Assembly (NCBI GenBank): GCA_031270145.1
Contig: JAISYD010000211.1
Span: 1-64,000 of the forward strand
DNA: 64,000 nt
Direction of reading: 5' to 3'
Source: Planctomycetota bacterium
Lineage (GTDB): Bacteria; Planctomycetota; SZUA-567
A program made the position numbers and the translations under genes. Of the stretch, positions 8,599 through 16,724 are shown one piece after another. Below the pieces are notes generated by a model. It saw nothing but the letters and a program-made list of their open reading frames with translations, was not told where the DNA came from and did no database searches. Each line of letters begins with the position of its first letter. The stretch's first letter is position 1.

Positions 8599-9405
8599 AT
8601 GAACGACTACCTTGACGATTACACCCCCCCGCCGCCCCTGGGCGAAAGGGAGGAGACGGAACTGTGGCGGAGATACCGGAAGGAAAACGACGACGAGGCC
8701 AGATGCAAATTGATCGAGAACTACATGCCGCTGGTCATCGAAATGGCGGAACGGATGGCCAAGAAACTGCCGACCTTCCTGGACGTGCAGGACCTGTGCA
8801 GCTCCGGGAACTTCGGCCTGATCGACGCCGTCGAAAAATTCGATCCCGACGAGGGCGTCAAGTTTTCCACCTACTGCAACCTGCGCATCAACGGGGCGAT
8901 CAAGGACGAATTGCGCCGGCAGGACTGGCCGTCCCGCCAGGTGCGCCAGAAGGCCAACACCGTCAGGCGCACCCGCGACGAATTGGAAAACCGCCTGGGA
9001 CGGATTCCCGACGACGGCGAAATGGCGGAATACCTGGGCCTGGACCGGAAAAAATACGACGATCTCCTGCGGGACAGCCAAATCAAGACCATGGTCTCCC
9101 TGGACCGCAAGTGGGACGACAACGACGACAACGAGATCGGCCACATTGAAATGCTCCCCGACGCCAAGGCGGCGGATCCGCTGGCCGAGCTTTCCCGGGC
9201 CGAAATAAAGGAGGTGGCCCTGCGCGGCCTCTCGGAGGATCAAAAAAGGGTGCTTACCCTCTATTATTACGAGAATCTCAATCTCAAGGAAATCGGCCTG
9301 GCGCTGGATCTTTCGGAAAGCCGGGTCTGCCAAATTCACCAGCAGACCCTGGAGTTCCTGAAGAAGAAATTCATCCAGCGCCAGATCACCCCCTTTTCCC
9401 TGTGA
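8599..9405 (+). CDS. fliA: Flagellar sigma factor sigma-28 (FliA/WhiG)
   Basis: A sigma-70-family factor for late flagellar and motility genes, 268 residues. Region 2 is seen as LIENYMPLVIEMAERMAKKLP, DLCSSGNFGLIDAVEKFDPDEGVKF and STYCNLRINGAIKDELRRQDWPSR. Region 3 is about 115-165 (TRDELENRLGRIPDDGEMAEYLG). Region 4 with its helix-turn-helix is about 205-260 (LSEDQKRVLTLYYYENLNLKEIGLALDLSESRVCQIH). The ATG at 8599 is preferred because GGAGG ends 8 bases upstream. An in-frame ATG at 8584 is the alternative (273 residues). The TGA stop is followed directly by the family B element. Confidence 0.96.
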   Translation: MNDYLDDYTPPPPLGEREETELWRRYRKENDDEARCKLIENYMPLVIEMAERMAKKLPTFLDVQDLCSSGNFGLIDAVEKFDPDEGVKFSTYCNLRINGAIKDELRRQDWPSRQVRQKANTVRRTRDELENRLGRIPDDGEMAEYLGLDRKKYDDLLRDSQIKTMVSLDRKWDDNDDNEIGHIEMLPDAKAADPLAELSRAEIKEVALRGLSEDQKRVLTLYYYENLNLKEIGLALDLSESRVCQIHQQTLEFLKKKFIQRQITPFSL

Positions 9406-9578
9406 GTCGACTTTTAGAGCGTGTTGTTAAATACCGGATCGCCCGGGTTAGACAAGGAAAAAGGCGCTGGCAGGATGATTTTTGGCCGGCGGTCAGGGGT
9501 AAAAATCATCCGAGAAGCGGCTTTTGACGCAGTATAACCCGACGAGACGGCATTTAACAACACGCCCTAAAAGTCAAC
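9406..9578. repeat. MITE-like palindromic element, family B, between two stop codons
   Basis: A 173-bp palindromic element filling the entire space between the TGA of fliA (9403-9405) and the TAG of the gltL-like gene (complement of 9578-9580). Imperfect terminal inverted repeats of about 45 bp begin GTYGACTTTTAGRGCGTGTT. The inner hairpin pairs GGATGATTTTT (from about 9472) with AAAAATCATCC. The core blocks TTAGACAAGGAA and TGACGCAGTATAA match those of family A, although all stem sequences differ. It may double as a bidirectional transcription end for the two convergent operons. Confidence 0.85.
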
Positions 9579-10309
9579 TAGCAATGGGTGAGTATCTTGT
9601 TCAGGAAATCCTTGGCCCGGTCGGTCTTCGGATTGGCGAAAAACTCGTCCTTGGGGGTGTCCTCCATGATTTTGCCCTCGTCCATGAACACCACCCGGTG
9701 CGCCACCTTGTGCGCGAATCCCATTTCATGGGTGACGACCATCATGGTCATGCCCTCGTTGGCCAGCTTCACCATGACTTCGAGCACTTCGTTAATCATC
9801 TCCGGGTCGAGGGCGCTGGTGGGCTCGTCGAAAAGCATGGCCACCGGATCCATGCACAGGGCCCGGACGATGGCCACCCGTTGCTGCTGGCCGCCGGAAA
9901 GCTGGCCGGGATACTTGTGCGCATGGCCGGAGAGCCCGACCCGTTCCAGGAGGATGTTGGCCTTTTCCGCCGCCTCTTGCCGCGAACGGCGCAAAACCTT
10001 GATTTGCGGCAGGAGCAGGTTGCGGAGGATGGTGAGGTGGGGGAACAGTTCGAAATGTTGGAAAACCATCCCGACATGCGCCCTGAGCTTGGCCAGGTTG
10101 GTGTTGTAGCCGGTCACCGCCGTCTGGTTGACGATGATTTCCCCCTTTTGAATCGGTTCCAGGCCGTTCACCGTTTGGATAAGGGTTGATTTGCCGCTTC
10201 CGGAAGGTCCGCAAATGACCACCACCTCGCCCTTGTCCACATGGGTGGAGCAGCCGTCGAGGACCTTGAAATGACCATACCATTTGGAAACGTTATTGAG
10301 ATAGATCAT
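9578..10309 (-). CDS. gltL: Glutamate/aspartate ABC transporter ATP-binding protein GltL
   Basis: The ATPase of a polar amino-acid importer, 243 residues, the usual length. It has Walker [10 protein letters not shown] (34-42), the Q-loop glutamine in [11 protein letters not shown] (residue 84), the ABC signature LSGGQQQR (137-144) and Walker B ending in [12 protein letters not shown] (about 159-170). [19 protein letters not shown] is typical of the GlnQ/GltL group. It is the last gene of a four-gene operon, 4 bases after the gltK-like permease. Substrate is assigned mainly from the binding protein at the head of the operon. Confidence 0.92.
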   Translation of the reverse strand: MIYLNNVSKWYGHFKVLDGCSTHVDKGEVVVICGPSGSGKSTLIQTVNGLEPIQKGEIIVNQTAVTGYNTNLAKLRAHVGMVFQHFELFPHLTILRNLLLPQIKVLRRSRQEAAEKANILLERVGLSGHAHKYPGQLSGGQQQRVAIVRALCMDPVAMLFDEPTSALDPEMINEVLEVMVKLANEGMTMMVVTHEMGFAHKVAHRVVFMDEGKIMEDTPKDEFFANPKTDRAKDFLNKILTHC

Positions 10310-10313
10310 GGAA

Positions 10314-11006
10314 TCACGCCCTCAGCTTTTTCAGGGCTACCCGCCGCTTAAGATAGTCGACCGTCTGGGAAGCCAGGAAGCAGGCGATGAAATACATCCC
10401 GCCCGCGAAGAGAACCAATCCGGGATAAAGCCCGGCGTTCTTGCCCAGATTGGCCGAGGTTCGGAAAAAATCCCCCAGGCCGATGATGTACACCAGCGAA
10501 CTGTCCTGGAAAATTACGATGCTGTGGGTGAGGAGAACCGGAATCATGTTGCGAAACGCCTGGGGCAGAAGCACCAGCAGCATCACCTGGGATCGGGTCA
10601 TGCCCAGGGCCAGGGCCGCCTTGGCCTGGGAACGGGGAACGCTGTTAAGCCCGGCCCGGAAAATTTCCGCGTAGAAGGACGACTCGAAAATCACGAAGGC
10701 GGTGATGGCCGAAATCAGGCGGATGTCGGTTTCGGGCGCCAAATTGAGCAGATTGGCCACCACTTGGGGGACCACGAGATAGAACCACAGCAGGATCATG
10801 ACCTTGGGAATGACGCGAAAAAAATTGATGTAGGACATGGCGAGCCAGCGGAGGGGCGGCAGCGGCGATACGGCGGCCACGGCCAGGACGACCCCGAACA
10901 GCATCCCCAGCGCCACCGCCACTCCGGTTATCTGGAGGGTGAGCAGAGCCCCCCTCCATAGCAGCGGGGCGGTCTCCCATATCATCCCCCAATCGATTTC
11001 AATCAT
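10314..11006 (-). CDS. gltK: Glutamate/aspartate ABC transporter permease GltK
   Basis: A 230-residue inner-membrane permease of the HisM/GltK type with about five helices. The EAA-like loop is seen as [37 protein letters not shown], which contacts the ATPase. An N-terminal helix ([20 protein letters not shown]) and the [22 protein letters not shown] segment fit the family. Its ATG overlaps the stop of the upstream permease by 4 bases (ATGA at 11003-11006). Confidence 0.92.
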   Translation of the reverse strand: MIEIDWGMIWETAPLLWRGALLTLQITGVAVALGMLFGVVLAVAAVSPLPPLRWLAMSYINFFRVIPKVMILLWFYLVVPQVVANLLNLAPETDIRLISAITAFVIFESSFYAEIFRAGLNSVPRSQAKAALALGMTRSQVMLLVLLPQAFRNMIPVLLTHSIVIFQDSSLVYIIGLGDFFRTSANLGKNAGLYPGLVLFAGGMYFIACFLASQTVDYLKRRVALKKLRA

Positions 11007-11737
11007 GCCTTGGTCCTAGGGGTGGTGGACAGGCGGATGCGCCGCTCGACGAAACGCATGATTCCCAGGGTGATTAGGCAAAGGAAGACGTAGGCCAGGG
11101 TGATGGCGGTGAAGGATTCGTAGGAATAGGCGGAAAAATCAAGCAGCCGGTAAGCCTGGAACGTGAGGTCGATTAGGCCGATGGTGGAGGCGACCGCGGT
11201 GTTCTTTATCAGGTTCAGCGATTCCGAGGTGAGCGGGGGCATGATGATGCGGTAGGCGTTGGGCATGAGGATGTAGCGGTAGGTTTGGGCCAAGGTCATG
11301 CCCAGGGCCAGGGCGGCCTTGCGCTGTCCGCCGGACAGGGCCTCTATGCCGCTTCTGACCTGTTCGGCGATGCGCCCCCCGGTGAACAGCCCCAGGCAAA
11401 TGACGGAAAAGACGAACGACTGGAGGGGGGGATCGATCCGCTTCACCCAAATGCCCAGGTTGCGGGGCAACAGTTCCGGAGCCACCACGTACCAGAGGAA
11501 GAACTGGACCAGAAGCGGGATGTTCCGGAAAAACTCGACATAAAGGGTTCCCAGCAACCGCAGGAAACGGTTGGGGAGGGTTCGAAAAATGCCCACCAGG
11601 GAACCGGCGATGAATGCCAGGAGCCAAGCGCAAACAAACAGCGCCACCGTGTTCCGAAAACCTTCCAGCAACCACTGATAATACTTGACGCCCCCAAAGG
11701 GGGCGTCTTCGAAGAAAATACCCCAATTAAGCCCCAT
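11003..11737 (-). CDS. gltJ: Glutamate/aspartate ABC transporter permease GltJ
   Basis: The second permease subunit, 244 residues. Family features are WLLEGFRNTVALFVCAWLLAFIAGSLVG, YVEFFRNIPLLVQFFLWYFV-like sequence (here LWYVVAPELLP), and the EAA loop [37 protein letters not shown]. The presence of two different permeases matches GltJ and GltK of the gltIJKL system. The ATG is 18 bases after the binding-protein stop. Confidence 0.92.
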   Translation of the reverse strand: MGLNWGIFFEDAPFGGVKYYQWLLEGFRNTVALFVCAWLLAFIAGSLVGIFRTLPNRFLRLLGTLYVEFFRNIPLLVQFFLWYVVAPELLPRNLGIWVKRIDPPLQSFVFSVICLGLFTGGRIAEQVRSGIEALSGGQRKAALALGMTLAQTYRYILMPNAYRIIMPPLTSESLNLIKNTAVASTIGLIDLTFQAYRLLDFSAYSYESFTAITLAYVFLCLITLGIMRFVERRIRLSTTPRTKA

Positions 11738-11755
11738 GCTAATCCTTTTTGGCCT

Positions 11756-12643
11756 TTATTGGAACGCCTTGTCATTGGGGTTGGCGAACAGTTTCTCGAG
11801 GGCGTCGGGAACTTCGAAGTTCATGTTCATTCCCCGGGGCGGGATGGGGTTTTGGAACCATTTCTTGAAAGATTCAAGCGCCTTGCCGGAGGTTTGGGCG
11901 TCGGCTATCACCTTGTCCACGAAAGCCTTGAATTTTGGATCGCCCTTGCGCAGCATGCAGCCGTAAGCTTCGAAGCTTTGCGGGGTGCCGACGATTATCC
12001 AGTCGCCGGGATTGCGCGACTTGGCCCGTTCGCCGGCCAGGAGGGCGTCGTCTATGAAGAAGGCGTCGGCCCGGCCGGATTCCACCGCCCGGAAGGAATC
12101 GACGTGGTCGGTGAGACTGATGATGTTCACGTCAAGCTTTTTCTCATCCTTCATCTGGAAGGCGAGCCGTTCGGAAGTGGTGCCGCTGGTGACGGCCAGG
12201 GTTTTGCCCTTAAGATCGGGAAAATCCTTGATCCCGGAATCCTTGTGGACGAGAAGGCGGGTTCCGATGATGAAGAGGGTGTTGGAAAAGGCCACCTGCT
12301 TCTGGCGTTCCAGGTTGTTGGTGGTGGAGCCGCATTCAAAATCATAGGTGCCGTTTTGCAACAGGGGAATGCGGTTCTGGGAAGTTATGGGGATCAGCTT
12401 GACCTTCAGGTTGGGCAGGCCAAGCTCTTTTTTAAGCGCTTCGACAATCAGGTTGGAATAGTCTTGGGAATAGCCGATGACATTCTGGTTGTTGTCGTAA
12501 TAGGAAAAGGGGACGGATGATTCGCGATGGCCGACGATGACCTGGCCGGTTTCCTTGATGCGCGCCAGGGTGTCGGTGATTTCCCCGGCCCCGGCCAAAC
12601 TGGCGGACAGACAAAGCAAGGTCAATAGAATGATTTTTTTCAC
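11756..12643 (-). CDS. gltI: Glutamate/aspartate periplasmic binding protein GltI
   Basis: A solute-binding protein of 295 residues that delivers amino acid to the GltJKL importer. It has a signal peptide (MKKIILLTLLCLSASLAGAGEI). The mature sequence shows the GltI pattern: TLARIKETGQVIVGHRESSVPFSYYDNN, IPITSQNRIPLLQNGTYDFECGSTTNN, FSNTLFIIGTRLLV, and AYGCMLRKGDPKFKAFVD. The start is GTG, supported by a strong GGAGGAGG Shine-Dalgarno 7 bases upstream. It heads the operon. A perfect 10-bp hairpin lies in its leader at 12675-12699. Confidence 0.93.
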   Translation of the reverse strand: MKKIILLTLLCLSASLAGAGEITDTLARIKETGQVIVGHRESSVPFSYYDNNQNVIGYSQDYSNLIVEALKKELGLPNLKVKLIPITSQNRIPLLQNGTYDFECGSTTNNLERQKQVAFSNTLFIIGTRLLVHKDSGIKDFPDLKGKTLAVTSGTTSERLAFQMKDEKKLDVNIISLTDHVDSFRAVESGRADAFFIDDALLAGERAKSRNPGDWIIVGTPQSFEAYGCMLRKGDPKFKAFVDKVIADAQTSGKALESFKKWFQNPIPPRGMNMNFEVPDALEKLFANPNDKAFQ

Positions 12644-12674
12644 GATTGTCCTCCTCCGGCTTCTTCAAGCGGTG

Positions 12675-12699
12675 TTCCCGGCCTTCCAGAGGCCGGGAA
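12675..12699 (-). promoter_or_regulatory. Leader hairpin upstream of gltI
   Basis: A perfect 10-bp stem (TTCCCGGCCT with AGGCCGGGAA, 5-base loop) whose near edge is 31 bases before the gltI GTG. In the gltI mRNA sense it is preceded, not followed, by a run of T, so it is not a standard terminator. It is more likely a structured 5' leader affecting stability or translation. Confidence 0.4.
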
Positions 12700-13098
12700 A
12701 AAAATGCCCGGATGCAAATGCCTATTTACGAACCGTCGGGTCGCCGCCCCGGCCGATAGCCAATCCAATCACCCGCCCGGGGTTATAAAAAATGGCGCCC
12801 GCCGCGTTTATTGAAAACCCGTCTACGCAATATCTCTTTCCCGAAATTGTCAAGCCAATTTGGGCTCCGGCCCGATATGGAATCCGGAAACCATTATAGC
12901 CAACCCCGATAATTATGTCAACCGTGGGATTTTCAAAAACGGCCGCCGTCGTTTTTGGGGAAGGTCCGAAGGTTGCCCCCATGTCTTTTTATTCACTTTA
13001 CAGTTTTGGGCTTCCGCTCCCGCGAATGTTTTTTGGCCAGGCCGCTTGTTTTCCCGGGCCGGCAAAAAACAATCTCCTTGCGATGCAAGGCGTTATAA

Positions 13099-13142
13099 AC
13101 TTTAAAGGAAATCGGGCGGCGGCCGGCGAGATTTTTTTAAAA
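13099..13142. repeat. Interspersed hairpin repeat (TTTAAAGGAAATC type), degenerate copy
   Basis: The left arm ACTTTAAAGGAAATC pairs with GATTTTTTTAAAAG across a GC-rich loop. The two GG bases of the left arm face TT, so as RNA the stem would still form with G-U pairs. It is a member of the same short hairpin family seen at 25405, 31723 and 42168. Confidence 0.55.
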
Positions 13143-13385
13143 GCCAACAAGGAAATCGGCGAAGTATTTTGATATGGCCGGCCGTACGGTGTTGGCCAGC
13201 GGGTTTTTGGATACGCTTTCGGGCGGACGAAGATCGGGCCGCTGGCCGAGATCGATTACGCCGGCCGGCGGTCACCGAGACCGGCGGGCCTTCCGCCCTC
13301 CGGGTGAATTCGGCCGGCTGCCACTCGCTCCGCTCCGGCCTGGGGGTGCGGCTCGCCCACGCCGCCGGCTCCCGCTCCGCCTTTT

Positions 13386-13670
13386 TTACGGATACTTGTT
13401 AAAATCCCTTGGATTGGAAGGCTTGAACAAGCCCTTGTCCTCCATCGACGCCCAGAACATTCCGTTCAGGTACAAACCCGCGCAGGTAAAGGCTACGAAC
13501 CCGGCCGCCATCAGAAGGTTGATCTCAAGGGCGGCGCCAGCCGCCAACCCGGCGAATCCTCCGATCAATATTCCCACGGCCGTGGTTATGCCGTTCGAGG
13601 ACGACTCCGTTTTCTGAACCGAGACTTTTTTCGAACCGACGAATCTCTTGGTGCTCATCGTCGTACTCAT
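13386..13670 (-). CDS. Small membrane protein of unknown function
   Basis: A 94-residue product beginning MSTTMSTKRFVGSKKVSVQKTES. One long Gly/Ala-rich hydrophobic stretch (ITTAVGILIGGFAGLAAGAALEINLLMAAGFVAFTCAGLYL) probably forms two helices, followed by a short polar tail (KGLFKPSNPRDFNKYP). The start at 13670 is chosen because AAGGAG lies 6 bases upstream; the frame stays open to 13730. The family is not recognised. It stands alone between the gltI promoter region and the phosphonate cassette. Confidence 0.6.
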   Translation of the reverse strand: MSTTMSTKRFVGSKKVSVQKTESSSNGITTAVGILIGGFAGLAAGAALEINLLMAAGFVAFTCAGLYLNGMFWASMEDKGLFKPSNPRDFNKYP

Positions 13671-13752
13671 GGCTTTCTCCTTTTCGAAATCGGGATAAGC
13701 CGGCGTTGCATGGCGAACGCCGGTTATCAATCTCCCGCGGTTGGCTCTTTAC

Positions 13753-13777
13753 TAAATGCCGGATCATCGGGTTGGAC
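13753..13777. repeat. Fragment resembling one terminal repeat of the family B element
   Basis: About 25 bases (TAAATGCCGGATCATCGGGT then TGGAC) match the inner part of the left family B terminal repeat at 9429-9453 at roughly 21 of 25 positions with one gap. The rest of the element is absent or unrecognisable. It lies 48 bases beyond the end of the phosphonate cassette. Confidence 0.4.
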
Positions 13778-13824
13778 GACGGTTCCGGCTTTCGCGCCTA
13801 TCCATTATATATATGTCGGAACCC

Positions 13825-15543
13825 CTAGCGTTTCCTCCACGCCTGGCCATGCGCGGTCGTCTTGCGGGCCGCGAAATCGAACGCTGACTTGACGGCGATG
13901 TTCGTGATCGCGATAAGCATGCCCATGGCGGCGGCGGCGGCGGTGTCGCCGGCGTCGTCCATGTTCACCACCGCCACCGAGGCCAGGGCGGTGTCCGGCG
14001 TGTACAGGAAAATCACCGCCGACACCGTGGTCATGGAGCTGACGAAGTAGAATCCGGCGATATCCAATACCGCCGGGAGGCAAATGGGAAGGGTGACGCG
14101 AAGGAAGGCGGTGTAAAACGGGATCGCCAGGGATTCCGCCGCCGCCTCGAACTCCAAATCGAGTTGCCGCAGGGCGGTGGAGGCGGTCAGGAAGCCGACG
14201 GTGTAAAAGTGCACGATGTTGCAAATCACGAGGAGGGCCATGGTGCCGTAAAGGCCGAACAGGGGGTTGGGGATTTCCAGGCCGAACAGGCGCAGGCTGG
14301 GCGAGTTGAACAGAAAGATATAGGCGAGACCGATGACCAGGCCCGGCAGGGCCAGCGGCACGAGCGAGAGAAGCGAGGCGAACCGCCGCAACGTCCGCGA
14401 ATCCCGGGTCTTTTCGATTAGATAAGCGGAACCAAAGGTCAAGGCGGTCCCGAAGACGGCGCTGTAGGCGGCGAGACGCAGACTGTTCCAGAACGAGGCG
14501 TATCCGCCGCCGCCATAATGCGAAAAGTCGTAATGCCACAATCCCGGCCGCAGGTTGTAGGGCCAGGACTTGACGACGGACGCCAGCCCGGCGGAGGCGA
14601 ATACCGCGAGTATCGCCCCGGCCGCCAGGGCGCAAAAGACGAAGCCAGCCGCGTCGCGGCGCTTGCTTTTCGCCGGACGCAGCGGCGCCGCCCGGGAGCC
14701 GATCGCCGCGTTGTGCCGCCGCCGAACCCAACTGTCGGCCAGAAAGGCGAGAAGGGTGGGGGCAATCATGACGAGGCTCACCGTCGCCCCCATGTTGAAG
14801 TTTTGCTGCCCCACGACATGTTTGTAAATGTCGGTGGCCAGGACCGGGTAATTGCCGCCCACGACCTTCGGGGCCCCGAAGTCGGTGAACACCATGGTGA
14901 AGGAGACGAAGGCGGCGCTGACAAGGCCATGCCGGGCGCCCGGAATCGTTACGGTCCAGAAAATTTCCGGACCGCCGGCGCCCAGCGATTCCGCCGCCTC
15001 GTACAGGCGGGCGTCGCCGTCGTCGAGGGCGGCGAGGAGGATCATCGCCGCCGGGGGAAAGGCGAGGATGGCCTCGGCCAGAATGATGCCGGTGGAACCA
15101 TACAGCCCGATGTCCGCCGAGAGAAACGGGAGGCGGTCGAAAAACCCGGTGGTTATCAACCCCTTCTTGCCGAACAGGTACAGCAGGGAGATCCCCGCAA
15201 GCATGGAGGGGGCGTATAGCGGCAGCATGGCCAATTGCCGGAAAACCGGCTTCAGGGGCATGGCGGTGCGGGTGACGGCGTAGGCGAACGCGAATGCCGG
15301 GGGCACGGTGATCGCGGTGGCCGCGACCGACACATAGATGCTGTTCCACAACGCCCGGCTGAGGGATGGGCTGCCGAAAAAGGCGGCGAAATTGGCGAAA
15401 CCCGCGTAACCCCCGTCGGCGTCGGACAGGCTTTTGACCGCCAATTCCGCCAGCGGCAGCGCGAGTCCGATCCCGAGGAAGGCGACGGAACCCCACAAGA
15501 GGGCTTTTCTCAGCGCCTCGGAGCCGCTCCCCGGGCCCGCCAT
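13825..15543 (-). CDS. 2-Aminoethylphosphonate ABC transporter, fused permease
   Basis: A 572-residue inner-membrane protein with two fused binding-protein-dependent permease domains (about residues 15-270 and 305-565). Each has an EAA-type loop: DARLYEAAESLGAGGPEIFWTVTIPGARHGL and LDLEFEAAAESLAIPFYTAFLRVTLPICLPAV. Fused permeases of this kind are typical of the putative 2-aminoethylphosphonate importers related to iron(III) ABC systems. The substrate is inferred from the flanking phnW and phnX genes. Its ATG shares one base with the ATPase stop (TGATG). It is the last gene of the cassette, ending in TAG. Confidence 0.88.
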   Translation of the reverse strand: MAGPGSGSEALRKALLWGSVAFLGIGLALPLAELAVKSLSDADGGYAGFANFAAFFGSPSLSRALWNSIYVSVAATAITVPPAFAFAYAVTRTAMPLKPVFRQLAMLPLYAPSMLAGISLLYLFGKKGLITTGFFDRLPFLSADIGLYGSTGIILAEAILAFPPAAMILLAALDDGDARLYEAAESLGAGGPEIFWTVTIPGARHGLVSAAFVSFTMVFTDFGAPKVVGGNYPVLATDIYKHVVGQQNFNMGATVSLVMIAPTLLAFLADSWVRRRHNAAIGSRAAPLRPAKSKRRDAAGFVFCALAAGAILAVFASAGLASVVKSWPYNLRPGLWHYDFSHYGGGGYASFWNSLRLAAYSAVFGTALTFGSAYLIEKTRDSRTLRRFASLLSLVPLALPGLVIGLAYIFLFNSPSLRLFGLEIPNPLFGLYGTMALLVICNIVHFYTVGFLTASTALRQLDLEFEAAAESLAIPFYTAFLRVTLPICLPAVLDIAGFYFVSSMTTVSAVIFLYTPDTALASVAVVNMDDAGDTAAAAAMGMLIAITNIAVKSAFDFAARKTTAHGQAWRKR

Positions 15544-16724
15544 CAGTCAATTCCGTCCAGGGGCGGCGTTTCATCCGGTTCGGCGCGGTCGAAGCAGAGA
15601 AGGGATTCGGCCGGCAGGGACACGGTGACGCACTCGCCGGACCGCAAGCGGAGAAACGCGTATTCCCGGGGGGGCACGATCGCGTCTAGCCGTTGCGCCC
15701 GGGTGGACCGGTTGTTGGGTATTTTCAGGGTCACCCGGTAGGAGGAACCCTTGAATTCCACCGCCTCCACATGGGCGATCAGTTGATTGGCGCCGAAGCC
15801 GTCGCGGCCGATCCGCACATCCTCCGGCCGGATGGCGAGGGTGATGTTGACCTTGCCGCTTTCCGGATATCCGGCCAGCGCCAGCGAACAGGAGCCGTAC
15901 CGCGCCAGGCCGGACTCCAGCCGCCACCTCGGAAGAAAGTTCATGGAACCGATGAAATCCGCCACGAAAGGGGTGGAGGGAAGGCGATAGATCTCCTCGG
16001 GGCTGGCGAATTGCGCCAGGCCGCCGTTCACCATGACCACCACCCGGTCGGCCATGGTCAGCGCCTCCTCCTGATCATGCGTCACCATGACGGCGGTGAT
16101 GCCGAGGCGCCGTTGGAGCGATCGGATCTCCCGGCGCAGGTCGGCCCGCACCTTGGCGTCGAGGGCGGAGAGGGGCTCGTCCAGGAGCAGCATGGCCGGT
16201 TCGGTGGCGAGGGCGCGGGCGAGGGCGATGCGCTGCTGCTGCCCGCCCGACATCTGGGCCGGATATTTTCCCGCGCATTCCTCCAGTCCCACCAGCGACA
16301 GGAGCTCCCCGGCGCGCCGCCTGACGTCGCGCCGGCTCCAACCCGGCCGCCGTATGCCGAAGGCGACGTTCCGCATGGCGTCGAGGTTGGGGAAGAGCGC
16401 GTAGGACTGGAACACTATGCCGACGCCCCGGCGCGAAACCGGGGCGTCGGTGACGTCGAACCCTTCGATGCGGACCGTGCCGGAATCCGGCTTTTCAAGG
16501 CCGGCGATGACGCGGAGAAGCGTTGTCTTGCCGCATCCCGAGGGGCCGAGGATGCACACGAATTCGCCCTTGCCGACCGTCAGGGTCACATTTCGGAGCG
16601 CCGGGAAGGCGCCGAAACGTTTGTTGATCCCCGATATTTCCAGGCTCCGCCCGGCGAATCCGGCCGCCGGGCGGGGCGAATCGCCGGCGCCGATCAATTC
16701 AGCGGGATTCGCTCTTGCCGTCAT
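15543..16724 (-). CDS. 2-Aminoethylphosphonate ABC transporter, ATP-binding protein
   Basis: A 393-residue ATPase with Walker [10 protein letters not shown] (60-68), the Q-loop in [13 protein letters not shown] (about 101-113), signature MSGGQQQR (158-165), Walker B ending [13 protein letters not shown] (about 179-191) and a C-terminal TOBE-type regulatory domain (about 285-375). The layout is that of the PotA/FbpC group, to which the phosphonate importers belong. Its start lies inside the end of the binding-protein gene (26-base overlap), so a slightly later start is possible, but the coupling by TGATG to the permease is clear. Confidence 0.88.
   Translation of the reverse strand: MTARANPAELIGAGDSPRPAAGFAGRSLEISGINKRFGAFPALRNVTLTVGKGEFVCILGPSGCGKTTLLRVIAGLEKPDSGTVRIEGFDVTDAPVSRRGVGIVFQSYALFPNLDAMRNVAFGIRRPGWSRRDVRRRAGELLSLVGLEECAGKYPAQMSGGQQQRIALARALATEPAMLLLDEPLSALDAKVRADLRREIRSLQRRLGITAVMVTHDQEEALTMADRVVVMVNGGLAQFASPEEIYRLPSTPFVADFIGSMNFLPRWRLESGLARYGSCSLALAGYPESGKVNITLAIRPEDVRIGRDGFGANQLIAHVEAVEFKGSSYRVTLKIPNNRSTRAQRLDAIVPPREYAFLRLRSGECVTVSLPAESLLCFDRAEPDETPPLDGID

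Larger units (their letters stand above)
12644..13385. other. 742-bp hairpin-rich intergenic region
   Basis: No convincing gene is seen. The right part is strongly GC-rich and the left part relatively AT-rich. Hairpins seen are 12675-12699, 13024-13074 (GAATGTTTTTTG pairing with CAAAAAACAATC), 13076-13090 (CCTTGC-GAT-GCAAGG) and 13099-13142. The GCGTTATAAAC at 13090-13100 recalls the GCGGTATAAAC that ends the family A core, so a decayed relative of that element may lie here. The promoter of gltI should be near 12650-12800 but no clear -35/-10 pair was found. Confidence 0.6.

Noticed and set aside
12675..12699. Hairpin considered as a terminator
   Set aside because: It is followed by A residues on the plus strand and has no T run after it on the minus strand, so it was listed as a leader structure instead.
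12722..12982. Two small frames (86 codons minus, 85 codons plus) in the long intergenic region
   Set aside because: Neither has a good Shine-Dalgarno or a recognisable composition, and they overlap hairpins. A gene is possible but unsupported.
13805..15574. A 589-codon frame overlapping the phosphonate permease on the same strand
   Set aside because: It is Arg/Pro-rich and out of frame with a clear two-domain permease; it is a shadow.
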